Assembly: GCA_964624465.1 (NCBI GenBank)
Contig: CAZUZD010000330.1
Location: forward strand, 1 to 6,677
DNA from: CAZUZD01 sp964624465
GTDB lineage: Bacteria; Planctomycetota; Planctomycetia; Isosphaerales; Isosphaeraceae
DNA length: 6,677 nucleotides
Direction of reading: 5' to 3'
Positions 1 through 5,810 of this stretch are shown one piece after another (position 1 is the first letter of the stretch; every line of letters starts with the position of its first letter). The notes under the pieces are model-generated. The model was not told the DNA's origin. It did not search any database and saw only the letters and a program-made list of their open reading frames with translations. The position numbers were made by a program, and so were the translations under genes.

Positions 1-2
1 CC

Positions 3-113
3 TTTGATCGACCCGACCGCGGCCGTAGGATGTCGGGCTCACCCCCTGGACCGCGCCCGCGGTCCGTCGTGCTGCCCGCTGATCCGACGGCCCCGGTCGA
101 GCCCCCGCCATGA
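3..113 (+). other. Open frame entering from the left edge, possible 3' end of an upstream gene
   Basis: The third plus-strand frame is open from the window edge and stops at TGA 111-113. That stop overlaps the ATG at 110 as ATGA, the classic arrangement of translationally coupled genes. The encoded tail is rich in proline and arginine and ends in VEPPP. Third-position GC is moderate in the first half (7 of the first 16 codons end in A or T) and high in the last 20 codons (17 of 20 end in G or C). I recognise no domain. It could equally be a chance open frame in high-GC DNA, because only 37 codons are visible. Confidence 0.25.
48..65. repeat. Perfect inverted repeat upstream of the transporter gene
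   Basis: GGACCGCG at 48-55 and CGCGGTCC at 58-65 are exact reverse complements separated by CC. As RNA this gives a 7-bp stem with a 4-nt loop. It lies 44 nt before the transporter start codon. It may be a dyad operator, a 5'-leader hairpin, or chance in GC-rich DNA. There is no U-tract, so a standard intrinsic terminator is unlikely. Confidence 0.35.
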
Positions 114-1627
114 GCGCATCCGCCCCGGCCCGCGATCCCTCTGCGCCCCCGGCCGGCCCGGCCCCGCTGCCCGGCGGCGTCGAGGAGCCGCCGCGCTCGC
201 TCGGCAAGGCCCTCCGCAAGATCGGCCCCGGCCTGATCCTCGCCGGCTCGATCGTCGGCACCGGCGAGCTGATCGCCACCACCAACCTGGGCGCCACCCA
301 GGGCTACGTGCTGCTCTGGCTGATCCTGTTCAGCTGCGTGATCAAGGTGTTCGTCCAGGTCGAGCTCGGCCGCTACGCGATCACCCACGGCAAGACGACC
401 CTGGCGGCGCTCGATAGCCTGCCGGGTCCCCGGCTCGGCACGTCGTGGCTGAGCTGGCTCTGGCTGTTCATGATGCTGGCCACCCAGGCGCAGATCGCCG
501 CCATGGAGGGGCTCATCGGCCAGGCCGTCGACATGGCGTTCCCGAACGCCTCGAACTGGGTCGCGCGCCAGGCCGGGGCCATCCAGCCCGCCTGGGGCGA
601 GTACCTCGCCGGCCACAAGGAGCACTTCTGGGCCGGCCTGACGAGCCTGGCGGCCGTGGTGTTGCTGCTCTCGGGCGGGTACAAGCGGCTGGAGCACATC
701 ACGACGGCGCTGGTGGCCCTGGTCACGTTCGTGACCGTCGGCTGCGTGCTGGTGCTGCCGTGGACCGACTACCCGATCCGGGGTGCCGAGCTGGCCCGCG
801 GCTTCGAGTTCACCCTGCCGCTGACCGGCGTGGCGGCCGCGTTCTCGGCCTTCGGGATCACCGGCGTGGGGGCCAGCGAGCTGTTCGCGTACCCGTACTG
901 GTGCCTGGAGAAGGGCTACGGGCGCTCCGTCGGCCCTCGCACCGACGACCCCGCCTGGGCCGAGCGGGCCCGGGGCTGGCTGCGGGTCATGCAGCTCGAC
1001 GCCTGGTTCAGCATGGTCGTCTTCACGGTGGCGACGGTCGCCTTCTACCTGCTGGGCGCCGCCGTGCTCGCCCCCCAGGGCCTGGAGCCCAAGGGCTCGG
1101 CGATGATCGCGACCCTGTCGCAGATGTACGTGCAACCGCTGGGCCTCTGGGCCCGCCAGGCGTTCCTGATCGGCGCCTGGGCGGTGCTCTTCAAGACCCT
1201 GTACGTGGCCACCGCCGCCAACAGCCGGCTCACCGCCGACTTCCTCGACCTGACCGGCTTCTGGCCCCAGGCCAGCGAGCGGTCGCGCGAGCGCACGATC
1301 CGGGGCTTCTGCGTGCTGTACCCGATGCTCGCCTTCGGCCTCTACCTGGCCATCCGCGACCCCGGCGCCCTCGTCAAGGCCGGCGGCTACGCCCAGGGCC
1401 TGATGCTCCCCCTGATCGCCGGTGCCACGCTGTACCTGGCCCGCCGCGACTGCGACCGCCGGGTGATGGCCTCGTTCCCGTTCGAGATCTGCACCTGGTT
1501 CGCCTTCTTCGCCATCACCGCCGTGGCCCTGTTCAGCGTCCGCGACCTGATTGTCCCTCGCCCCAATTCGGCCCCCGCCCCGGCTACCGCGGCGGCCGTC
1601 ACCCCCGGCGTGCCCCCCTCGCCGTAA
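110..1627 (+). CDS. Nramp-like (APC-fold) membrane transporter with non-canonical ion-binding motifs
   Basis: This 505-residue inner-membrane protein is probably a secondary transporter of the Nramp family, within the LeuT/APC fold. TM1 (about residues 39-70, GPGLILAG through GYVLLW) aligns without gaps with Nramp TM1. About ten further hydrophobic segments follow, including about 114-135, 176-190, 198-217, 236-264 (TM6), 299-320, 350-370, 398-415, 427-444 and 459-476, which fits the usual 11 helices. The family's TM1 motif DPGN reads GTGE here (G50-E53), and the TM6 MPH motif position reads SEL (256-258), followed by YPYW at 261-264. Canonical Mn/Fe binding is therefore doubtful and the substrate is unknown. 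TM8 also lacks the usual Gln-Ser pattern. The N-terminal 30 and C-terminal 20 residues are Ala/Pro-rich and probably disordered. ATG 110 is the only good start and has just a weak purine stretch upstream. Family assignment is good; transport function is inferred. Confidence 0.85.
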   Translation: MSASAPARDPSAPPAGPAPLPGGVEEPPRSLGKALRKIGPGLILAGSIVGTGELIATTNLGATQGYVLLWLILFSCVIKVFVQVELGRYAITHGKTTLAALDSLPGPRLGTSWLSWLWLFMMLATQAQIAAMEGLIGQAVDMAFPNASNWVARQAGAIQPAWGEYLAGHKEHFWAGLTSLAAVVLLLSGGYKRLEHITTALVALVTFVTVGCVLVLPWTDYPIRGAELARGFEFTLPLTGVAAAFSAFGITGVGASELFAYPYWCLEKGYGRSVGPRTDDPAWAERARGWLRVMQLDAWFSMVVFTVATVAFYLLGAAVLAPQGLEPKGSAMIATLSQMYVQPLGLWARQAFLIGAWAVLFKTLYVATAANSRLTADFLDLTGFWPQASERSRERTIRGFCVLYPMLAFGLYLAIRDPGALVKAGGYAQGLMLPLIAGATLYLARRDCDRRVMASFPFEICTWFAFFAITAVALFSVRDLIVPRPNSAPAPATAAAVTPGVPPSP

Positions 1628-1798
1628 CGTGGCCGCTCCGCCCTCCGACGCAACCCAGGCACACCGGCAGTTCCTCTCCCGTCGGTTGGATGAGCGGAGC
1701 GTCATCGGCCAGGGCGGGTCGGTGGCCTCCGAATCGTCGTCGTGGCCACGCGGACGCTCAGGCCACGCCACACGGCACATCAGTCCAAGTCTGCTGGA

Positions 1799-1824
1799 CC
1801 CGGGCTCCGCACGCGGAGCCCGGG
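1799..1824. terminator. Perfect 12-bp inverted repeat between convergent genes, probable bidirectional terminator
   Basis: CCCGGGCTCCGC (1799-1810) and GCGGAGCCCGGG (1813-1824) are exact complements around AC. Folded as RNA it gives at least a 10-bp GC stem with a 6-nt loop. It begins 7 nt after the stop of the minus-strand gene and about 170 nt after the stop of the transporter gene. No U-tract follows on either strand. This could mean termination without a U-run, or an mRNA 3'-end stabiliser. The core GGGCTCCGC recurs in the hairpin at 4623-4644. Confidence 0.6.
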
Positions 1825-1831
1825 CACCCCA

Positions 1832-2290
1832 TCAGACCGGGCGGGCGCGTTCGGGGCGCCGGCGCCAGAACCGCAGGTCGAGGAGGCGGGGGGGGCGGCA
1901 CGCGACGGCGGCGGCGTGCGGGCGCTCGACGCGAGGCCGGGGCCGGGTGGTGACGTGCAGCCAGGCGACGCCGTGCAGGTCGGACTGGATCTGCGAGAGC
2001 CGGCGGCTGCCCTCGGGGGCCGAGAGCAGGGCCTCGTAATCGGCCGGGCCGAGCACGTAGTTCCATTCGAGCAGGAACAGGCCCAGCGCCAGCTCGGCGC
2101 GGCGGCCCTCGGGCTCGGTGGCGGCCTCGGTCACGGCCTCCAGCAGCGCCTCGTACTGCGACGCGGCGGCCGCCTCGAACGGCGCGTGGGCGGCCGGGGC
2201 CGCCGGCAAGATCCAGTCCTGACCGTCGGCGAGTCGAACGGCCGGGCCCGGCCGGAACCGGGGATGGCGGAGTCGGAGCTCGTGGAGCAT
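1832..2290 (-). CDS. Hypothetical protein, 152 aa
   Basis: I do not recognise this gene. The product is a soluble-looking protein with no signal peptide or membrane segment. The N-terminus reads MLHELRLRHPRFRPGP and leads to LADGQDW (20-26), a turn-like segment. Helical stretches follow at about 38-58 and 61-80 (EGRRAELALGLFLLEWNYVL) and 83-110. An arginine-rich C-terminal tail (115-152, containing FWRRR) could bind nucleic acid or be disordered. The ATG at 2290 is preceded by GAGGG with 5-nt spacing, a good ribosome binding site. The frame stays open upstream to an ATG at 2479, but that stretch is Pro/Gly-rich and lacks the same support. Phase-consistent aliphatic helices argue that it is real. 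It stands alone, convergent with the transporter gene and divergent from the aminotransferase gene. Confidence 0.65.
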   Translation of the reverse strand: MLHELRLRHPRFRPGPAVRLADGQDWILPAAPAAHAPFEAAAASQYEALLEAVTEAATEPEGRRAELALGLFLLEWNYVLGPADYEALLSAPEGSRRLSQIQSDLHGVAWLHVTTRPRPRVERPHAAAVACRPPRLLDLRFWRRRPERARPV

Positions 2291-2489
2291 ACAATCCCTC
2301 GTTCCCACGGCTGAGCCGACCAACCCGGCCACACCGGGACGGTCGGCGCCGTCGTGCGAGAGTCGATTCACCGGGTTGTGGGGCGGGGGCGAGGCAGACG
2401 GGAATCCCGGCAGGCTGAGCCCTGGTGGCCGGGCCAGTTCCGGAGAACCGACCCGCGCACCTGCTCCCAGGGGAACCATAGGGGCCAGT

Positions 2490-2508
2490 GGCCCTGGATT
2501 CCAGGGCC
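2490..2508. repeat. Perfect 8-bp stem-loop with overlapping direct repeat
   Basis: GGCCCTGG (2490-2497) and CCAGGGCC (2501-2508) pair perfectly around ATT. The 10-mer GGCCCTGGAT also occurs as a direct repeat at 2490-2499 and 2505-2514, a 15-nt period. It lies about 200 nt before the start of the minus-strand gene and about 380 nt before the aminotransferase start. It may be a protein-binding dyad or a leader structure; its function is not shown. Confidence 0.35.
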
Positions 2509-2790
2509 CTGGATCGGCCTGGTGGCCGGTGCGGTGCGGCCTCGCTCCCAGGCTGTTATAGAACGCATCGGCCGAACCGGGGTCGGCGATCGGTCAAAAT
2601 TCCGGGTTCCGGTCTCGACCCCGGGCCGGAGCCGGGCGGCCGGGCCCGGTCCCCGGTCGGGGCCTGCGCTCCGGCCGCCCGGTGGATCCAGGGGCGGAGC
2701 GGCGGGTTGGATCACGATGGGACACCGGGGTTTTCATGCAACCCCCGGGCCAGATTCGCCCGCGGCCGGTCCCTCCGCGCGGCCGTTGCG

Positions 2791-2820
2791 TTGCCAGGGG
2801 GCGGTGGGGACCGGTATCCT
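2791..2820 (+). promoter_or_regulatory. Candidate sigma70-like promoter for the aminotransferase gene
   Basis: TTGCCA (2791-2796) matches the -35 consensus at five of six bases. TATCCT (2815-2820) matches the -10 consensus at four of six, with an 18-nt spacer. Transcription would begin near 2827, giving a leader of about 60 nt before the start codon at 2889. Promoter consensus in planctomycetes is poorly fixed, so this rests on pattern alone. Confidence 0.35.
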
Positions 2821-2875
2821 CACGAGATCTCCGGCCGGCGCGGTGCGGCCGCGGCCCCGCCGCGACCGAGCCCCC

Positions 2876-2881
2876 GAGGAG
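2876..2881 (+). promoter_or_regulatory. Ribosome binding site that fixes the aminotransferase start
   Basis: GAGGAG lies 7 nt before ATG 2889. The frame is open further upstream to an ATG at 2682, so this site decides in favour of the shorter protein. The shorter protein begins exactly where family members do. A second ATG at 2895 is spaced 13 nt from the site and is less likely. Confidence 0.7.
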
Positions 2882-2888
2882 CGTGCCG

Positions 2889-3770
2889 ATGCCGATGGTG
2901 AGCCTGGCCTGCCTGAACGGCGAGATCCTGCCGGCCGAGGAAGCGAAGGTCCCGATCTGGGATCGCGGCTTCCTATTCGGCGATGCCGTCTACGAGGTCT
3001 GCCGCCTCTACCGCGGCCGGCCCTGGCTCGAATCCGAGCACCTCGACCGCCTGGCCCGCAGCCTCCGCGAGATGCGATTCCCGCCCGTGAACCTCGTGCG
3101 GGTGGCGCAACGGATGCGCGAGACGATCGCCGCCAGCGGCATCGCCGAGGGGACCATCTACCTCCAGATCACCCGGGGCGTCGCCCCCCGCCAGCACACG
3201 TTCCCCGACTCGGCCACCCCGCCGACCGAGCTGATCGTCGTGCGGCCCTACGACGATTCGGTGACCGCCGAGCGGCGGCAGACCGGGGTCGCCATCGTCA
3301 GCCAGCCCGACTGGCGCTGGCGGCGCTGCGACGTGAAGTCGACGAACCTGCTGGCCAACGTGATGGCCTGCCAGGCCGCACACGACGCCGGCGGCTTCGA
3401 GGCCGTGCTCCACGAGCCCGACGGCACCGTGACCGAGGCCACCCACTCATCGCTGCTCTGGGTCCGCGACGGCCGGCTGGAGGGCACGCCCGAGGGGCCC
3501 GGCATCCTGCCCGGCACCACCCGGCTGGCCATGCTCCGGCTCGCGCGCTCGGCCGAGATCCCGTTCGCCGAGGCGACGATCACGCTCGATGAGCTGCGAC
3601 GGGCTGACGAGGTCCTGCTCTCGGGCACGACCATCGAGGTGATGCCGGTCGTGACGGTCGACGGCACGACGATCGGCGACGGGACCCCCGGCCCGCTGAC
3701 CCGTCAACTCCAGGCCGAGTTCGCCGCGGCGGTGGACCGCTGGCTCGGGCCGGCCGGGCCCGCCTCGTGA
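2889..3770 (+). CDS. dat: D-amino acid aminotransferase (fold-type IV PLP enzyme)
   Basis: This is a cytoplasmic PLP enzyme of 293 residues, the usual length for EC 2.6.1.21. It would interconvert D-alanine and 2-oxoglutarate with pyruvate and D-glutamate, supplying D-amino acids for peptidoglycan. WDRGFLFGDAVYEV (24-37) is the class IV N-terminal signature. The Schiff-base lysine is K150 in RRCDVKSTNLLANV, and E183 in GTVTE is the residue that contacts the pyridine nitrogen. Y35, R101 and H103 (in TRGVAPRQHTFP) match the carboxylate-binding Tyr/Arg/His of Bacillus D-amino acid transaminase. This RxH pair separates it from branched-chain aminotransferase and aminodeoxychorismate lyase. SGTTIEVMPV (245-254) is the conserved phosphate-side loop. 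The start is set by GAGGAG at 2876. Its last bases overlap the next gene as GTGA, suggesting one transcript. Substrate preference is inferred from the motifs. Confidence 0.87.
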   Translation: MPMVSLACLNGEILPAEEAKVPIWDRGFLFGDAVYEVCRLYRGRPWLESEHLDRLARSLREMRFPPVNLVRVAQRMRETIAASGIAEGTIYLQITRGVAPRQHTFPDSATPPTELIVVRPYDDSVTAERRQTGVAIVSQPDWRWRRCDVKSTNLLANVMACQAAHDAGGFEAVLHEPDGTVTEATHSSLLWVRDGRLEGTPEGPGILPGTTRLAMLRLARSAEIPFAEATITLDELRRADEVLLSGTTIEVMPVVTVDGTTIGDGTPGPLTRQLQAEFAAAVDRWLGPAGPAS

Positions 3771-4627
3771 CCGAATCCGCCCCCGGATCGAGCCCCAGCC
3801 CCGACGGGACCCGCCCCACGATGACCGCTCCCGAGGCCGCCCCGAACCCCGAGGACGAGTATTACGACCCGCTCTCGGAGCGGCTCCGCCGCGAGCCGAG
3901 GTCGTCGGCGGGCGTGAGCGTGCTGGCCTTCGACGGCGGCGACCCGGGTCGGGGTCAGTGGGTTGCGTCCAGCCTGGCAGACCTGGTGCGGCGGCGGGGC
4001 CGGGCCGTCGAGACCCGCGTGGTTCCCTCGCACGGCGACGGCGGCCAGGGGGTCGCGCTGGCCGAGGCGCTGGCGGCGACCACGCTGCCGCTGGTCCTGA
4101 TCACCCGCGCCACCGAGGCGTGGTCGGCCGCGCACCTGGAGCCGTTGCTCGCGGGCATCAACGACGTCGACCACGTCGTGGGCCGGCGCCCCGCCGGCGG
4201 CGCCTGGCCGGGCCTGCTGCGCCGGCTCGGCGGCCTGCGGTGGCGGCTGCTGTTCGCCGTGCCGGCCGGCGATCTCGGGTCCCCCTGCCGGCTGCACCGC
4301 CGCGAGGCCCTGGCGGCGATCCCGTTGCAGTCGGAGTCGGAGCTGGTCGACCTGGAGATCCTGGCCAAGGCGACGTTCCTGGAGCAGTCGCTCCGCGAGG
4401 TGCCCGTGCCCGCGCTGGCCGGCGACCCCGAGCGGCGTCAGATCCTGGCGCGGCACGACCTGGCCGACCTGTTCCGCCACCCGGTCTTCGGCTTCGCCGC
4501 GCCGATCCGCCCCGGCGCCTGGGACACGCCCGGCCCCGAGTGCAGCCCTGTGCCCCGCCCGGGGCCGGTCGCCGGCGTCGAGCCGGCCGCGCCGCCGGCC
4601 GTCGAGGCGCCGGCGACGCCCGCCTGA
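3767..4627 (+). CDS. Glycosyltransferase family 2-like protein lacking the DxD motif
   Basis: This 286-residue protein has no signal peptide or membrane helix. The middle and C-terminal half resemble the GT2/dolichyl-phosphate mannose synthase type. Residues 47-59 give a first beta strand (GVSVLAFDGG) and 95-113 a helix-strand unit (ALAEALAATTLPLVLITR). Next come LEPLLAGI and DHVVGRRP (135-142), like the family's VxGSR. SPCRLHRREAL (172-182) matches the acceptor-side 'SGFRLFRREAL' pattern, and DLEILAKA plus REVPVP (195-215) match the family's end. Where the family has the DxD that binds metal and nucleotide sugar, this protein has TRATEAW (113-119), and the early VDDGS segment is missing. It is thus probably inactive as a classical transferase, or works differently. 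The last 40 residues are Pro/Ala-rich. The GTG at 3767 overlaps the dat stop but has no clear binding site. ATG 3821 in the same frame is an alternative, giving 268 residues. Confidence 0.7.
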   Translation: MTESAPGSSPSPDGTRPTMTAPEAAPNPEDEYYDPLSERLRREPRSSAGVSVLAFDGGDPGRGQWVASSLADLVRRRGRAVETRVVPSHGDGGQGVALAEALAATTLPLVLITRATEAWSAAHLEPLLAGINDVDHVVGRRPAGGAWPGLLRRLGGLRWRLLFAVPAGDLGSPCRLHRREALAAIPLQSESELVDLEILAKATFLEQSLREVPVPALAGDPERRQILARHDLADLFRHPVFGFAAPIRPGAWDTPGPECSPVPRPGPVAGVEPAAPPAVEAPATPA

Positions 4628-4644
4628 GCGGGGCTCCGCTCAGG
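4623..4644. terminator. Hairpin containing both stop codons of convergent genes, probable bidirectional terminator
   Basis: CCTGAGCGG (4623-4631) and CCGCTCAGG (4636-4644) pair perfectly around a GGCT loop. The plus-strand stop TGA (4625-4627) and the minus-strand stop (TCA at 4640-4642) sit in symmetrical places in the two arms. No U-tract follows on either strand. Its placement makes termination or 3'-end protection for both transcripts the simplest reading. Confidence 0.6.
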
Positions 4645-5707
4645 TCCAACGGAACAGCCGCAGGGCCAGGACGAAGCTGCCGACGGACCAGGCCGTCAGG
4701 ATCGCCAGCGCCGGGGCGACCTGCGCCAGGCCGGCCCCCTCCAGGATCACCAGCCGCAGGCCGTTGCAGAGCTGCGTCAGCGGCAGGGCCTGGATCAAGG
4801 GCTGGATCGCGGCCGGGTAGCGCGCCGTCGAGAAGAAGACGCCCGAGAGCAGCCACATCGGCACCATGACCAGGTTCATCAGGCCGCTGACCGTCTCGGT
4901 CGTCTTGGCGCGGCTGGCGACCAGCATGCCGATGCCGGCGAACGCCAGGGCCCCCATCAGCTCGATCAGGATCAGGAGTACCCACGAGCCCCGGATCGGC
5001 ATCCCGAAGCCGAGGACGCCCAGGAGCAGCAGCACGCCGACGTCGGGGATCAGGAACGTGAGCCGCGCGCCCAGGATCGCCAGCAGGAAGTTCCGCCGCG
5101 GCATGGGCGTGGCCGCGAACCGCTTCAGGAGCTTGGCGATCCGGAAGTTCACCAGCAGGAACCCGACGCCCCAGAGGCCGCCGCCCATCGTGTTCAGGGC
5201 GATCAGGCCGGGGATCAGGAAGTCGATGTAGCGCGAGCCGGGCTTGGTGTCGGTGGCGTCCTGGGTGCGCACCCGGTCCTCGCGGCCGGCGGCGCGCTGG
5301 AGGATGTCGTCGACGACGTTGCGGGCCGAGGCGCTCTCGGGCCGGGTCGGGTCGTAGCGGAAGGTCACGCCGCCGTCGGTACCGGCCTCGACGAGCAGCG
5401 CCGTCTTGCCGGTCTCCAGCTCGTGCTGCGCCTCGGCCGGGGCGAGCGTGCGGAACTGCAAGGGCGGGCGGCCGGGACGGCCCGCCTTCGCCTCGGCCGA
5501 GCCGAACGCCTGCACCACCGACTCCGAGCCGGGCATGGCCACCACGGTGACCTCGACCGGCTCGGGCTGGCGGTTCTTGAACGCCACGCCCAGCACGATC
5601 GCCATCAGGAGCGGGAAGACGTAGACCCAGAAGATGCGCGCCGGCTGGCGGGTGAACTCGCGGAGCCGGGTCAGGTACAGCTCTCGGAGCGAGGAGTGGT
5701 GCGACAT
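4640..5707 (-). CDS. ABC-2 type transporter permease
   Basis: This 355-residue inner-membrane subunit belongs to an ABC-2 family exporter and pairs with the ATPase encoded just upstream. Its order is typical. A short cytoplasmic N-terminus (LRELYLTRLREFTRQP) precedes TM1 at about 24-43, then a large extracytoplasmic domain at about 44-158. A cluster of five helices follows at about 162-186, 206-234, 241-264, 274-293 and 331-351. The conserved region before the last helix is present: FFSTARYPAAIQPLIQALPL (291-310), then the NGLR motif at 315-318. This form occurs in drug, lipid, polysaccharide and Na+ exporters, so the cargo cannot be told. ATG 5707 has no strong ribosome binding site, and 103 nt separate it from the ATPase stop. 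The gene ends in the hairpin shared with the convergent glycosyltransferase-like gene. Confidence 0.88.
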   Translation of the reverse strand: MSHHSSLRELYLTRLREFTRQPARIFWVYVFPLLMAIVLGVAFKNRQPEPVEVTVVAMPGSESVVQAFGSAEAKAGRPGRPPLQFRTLAPAEAQHELETGKTALLVEAGTDGGVTFRYDPTRPESASARNVVDDILQRAAGREDRVRTQDATDTKPGSRYIDFLIPGLIALNTMGGGLWGVGFLLVNFRIAKLLKRFAATPMPRRNFLLAILGARLTFLIPDVGVLLLLGVLGFGMPIRGSWVLLILIELMGALAFAGIGMLVASRAKTTETVSGLMNLVMVPMWLLSGVFFSTARYPAAIQPLIQALPLTQLCNGLRLVILEGAGLAQVAPALAILTAWSVGSFVLALRLFRWT

Positions 5708-5734
5708 CCGGCGCGGTCTCGCGACAGGGTGGAG

Positions 5735-5752
5735 CGGGGCCCGACGGCCCCG
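5735..5752. repeat. Intercistronic stem-loop between ATPase and permease genes
   Basis: CGGGGCC (5735-5741) and GGCCCCG (5746-5752) pair around CGAC, 27 nt before the permease start in the minus-strand message. It may tune the relative output or processing of the two cistrons. In DNA this GC-rich a 7-bp stem can arise by chance. Confidence 0.3.
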
Positions 5753-5810
5753 GAATGGGACGCGATCAGCGGGTGGCGGGCGGCACGGTCGGCGCCGCTC
5801 CTCGGACCGT

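Larger units (their letters stand above)
2291..2888. other. Divergent intergenic region without a convincing gene
   Basis: These 598 nt separate the starts of the minus-strand hypothetical gene and the plus-strand aminotransferase gene. Frames are open on both strands, but their products are low-complexity Pro/Gly/Arg strings with no domain-like pattern, as expected from GC-rich DNA. Short AT-richer islands stand out: GTTATAGAA near 2555-2563, CAAAATTCC near 2596-2604 and GTTTTCATG near 2731-2739. It also holds the stem-loop at 2490-2508 and the promoter candidate at 2791-2820. I see no tRNA T-arm signature or CRISPR-like repeats, and I recognise no riboswitch. Confidence 0.6.

Noticed and set aside
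445..1953. A 502-codon plus-strand frame overlapping the transporter gene
   Set aside because: It is the +2 shadow of the transporter gene; the product is a Gly/Arg/Pro/Ala string without domains, typical of an off-frame in GC-rich DNA.
2291..2479. N-terminal extension of the small minus-strand gene to the ATG at 2479
   Set aside because: ATG 2290 has a good GAGGG site at proper spacing, and the added 63 residues are low-complexity.
2555..2602. TATAAC and TTGACC on the minus strand as a promoter for the small gene
   Set aside because: The spacing between the two boxes is about 31 nt, far from the 16-18 nt needed, and the leader would exceed 250 nt.
2620..2675. Runs of CCGGGC/GGCCCGG as a possible structured element
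   Set aside because: They are short overlapping palindromes in nearly pure G+C sequence; no single extended stem stands out above chance.
2682..2888. N-terminal extension of the aminotransferase to ATG 2682
   Set aside because: GAGGAG stands 7 nt before ATG 2889, and family members start at that point. The extension is Arg/Pro-rich and has no match to the fold.
2354..3592. A 412-codon plus-strand frame covering the intergenic region and most of dat
   Set aside because: It is out of frame with the clearly conserved aminotransferase and gives low-complexity Arg/Pro-rich protein.
3704..4480. A 258-codon minus-strand frame opposite the glycosyltransferase-like gene
   Set aside because: It is Gln/Arg/Gly-rich without motifs; the plus strand there encodes recognisable GT2-like segments and is continuous with the dat overlap.
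4158..4985. A 275-codon minus-strand frame crossing the convergent junction
   Set aside because: It crosses two supported genes in the wrong frame and has Arg/Pro/Gly low-complexity composition.
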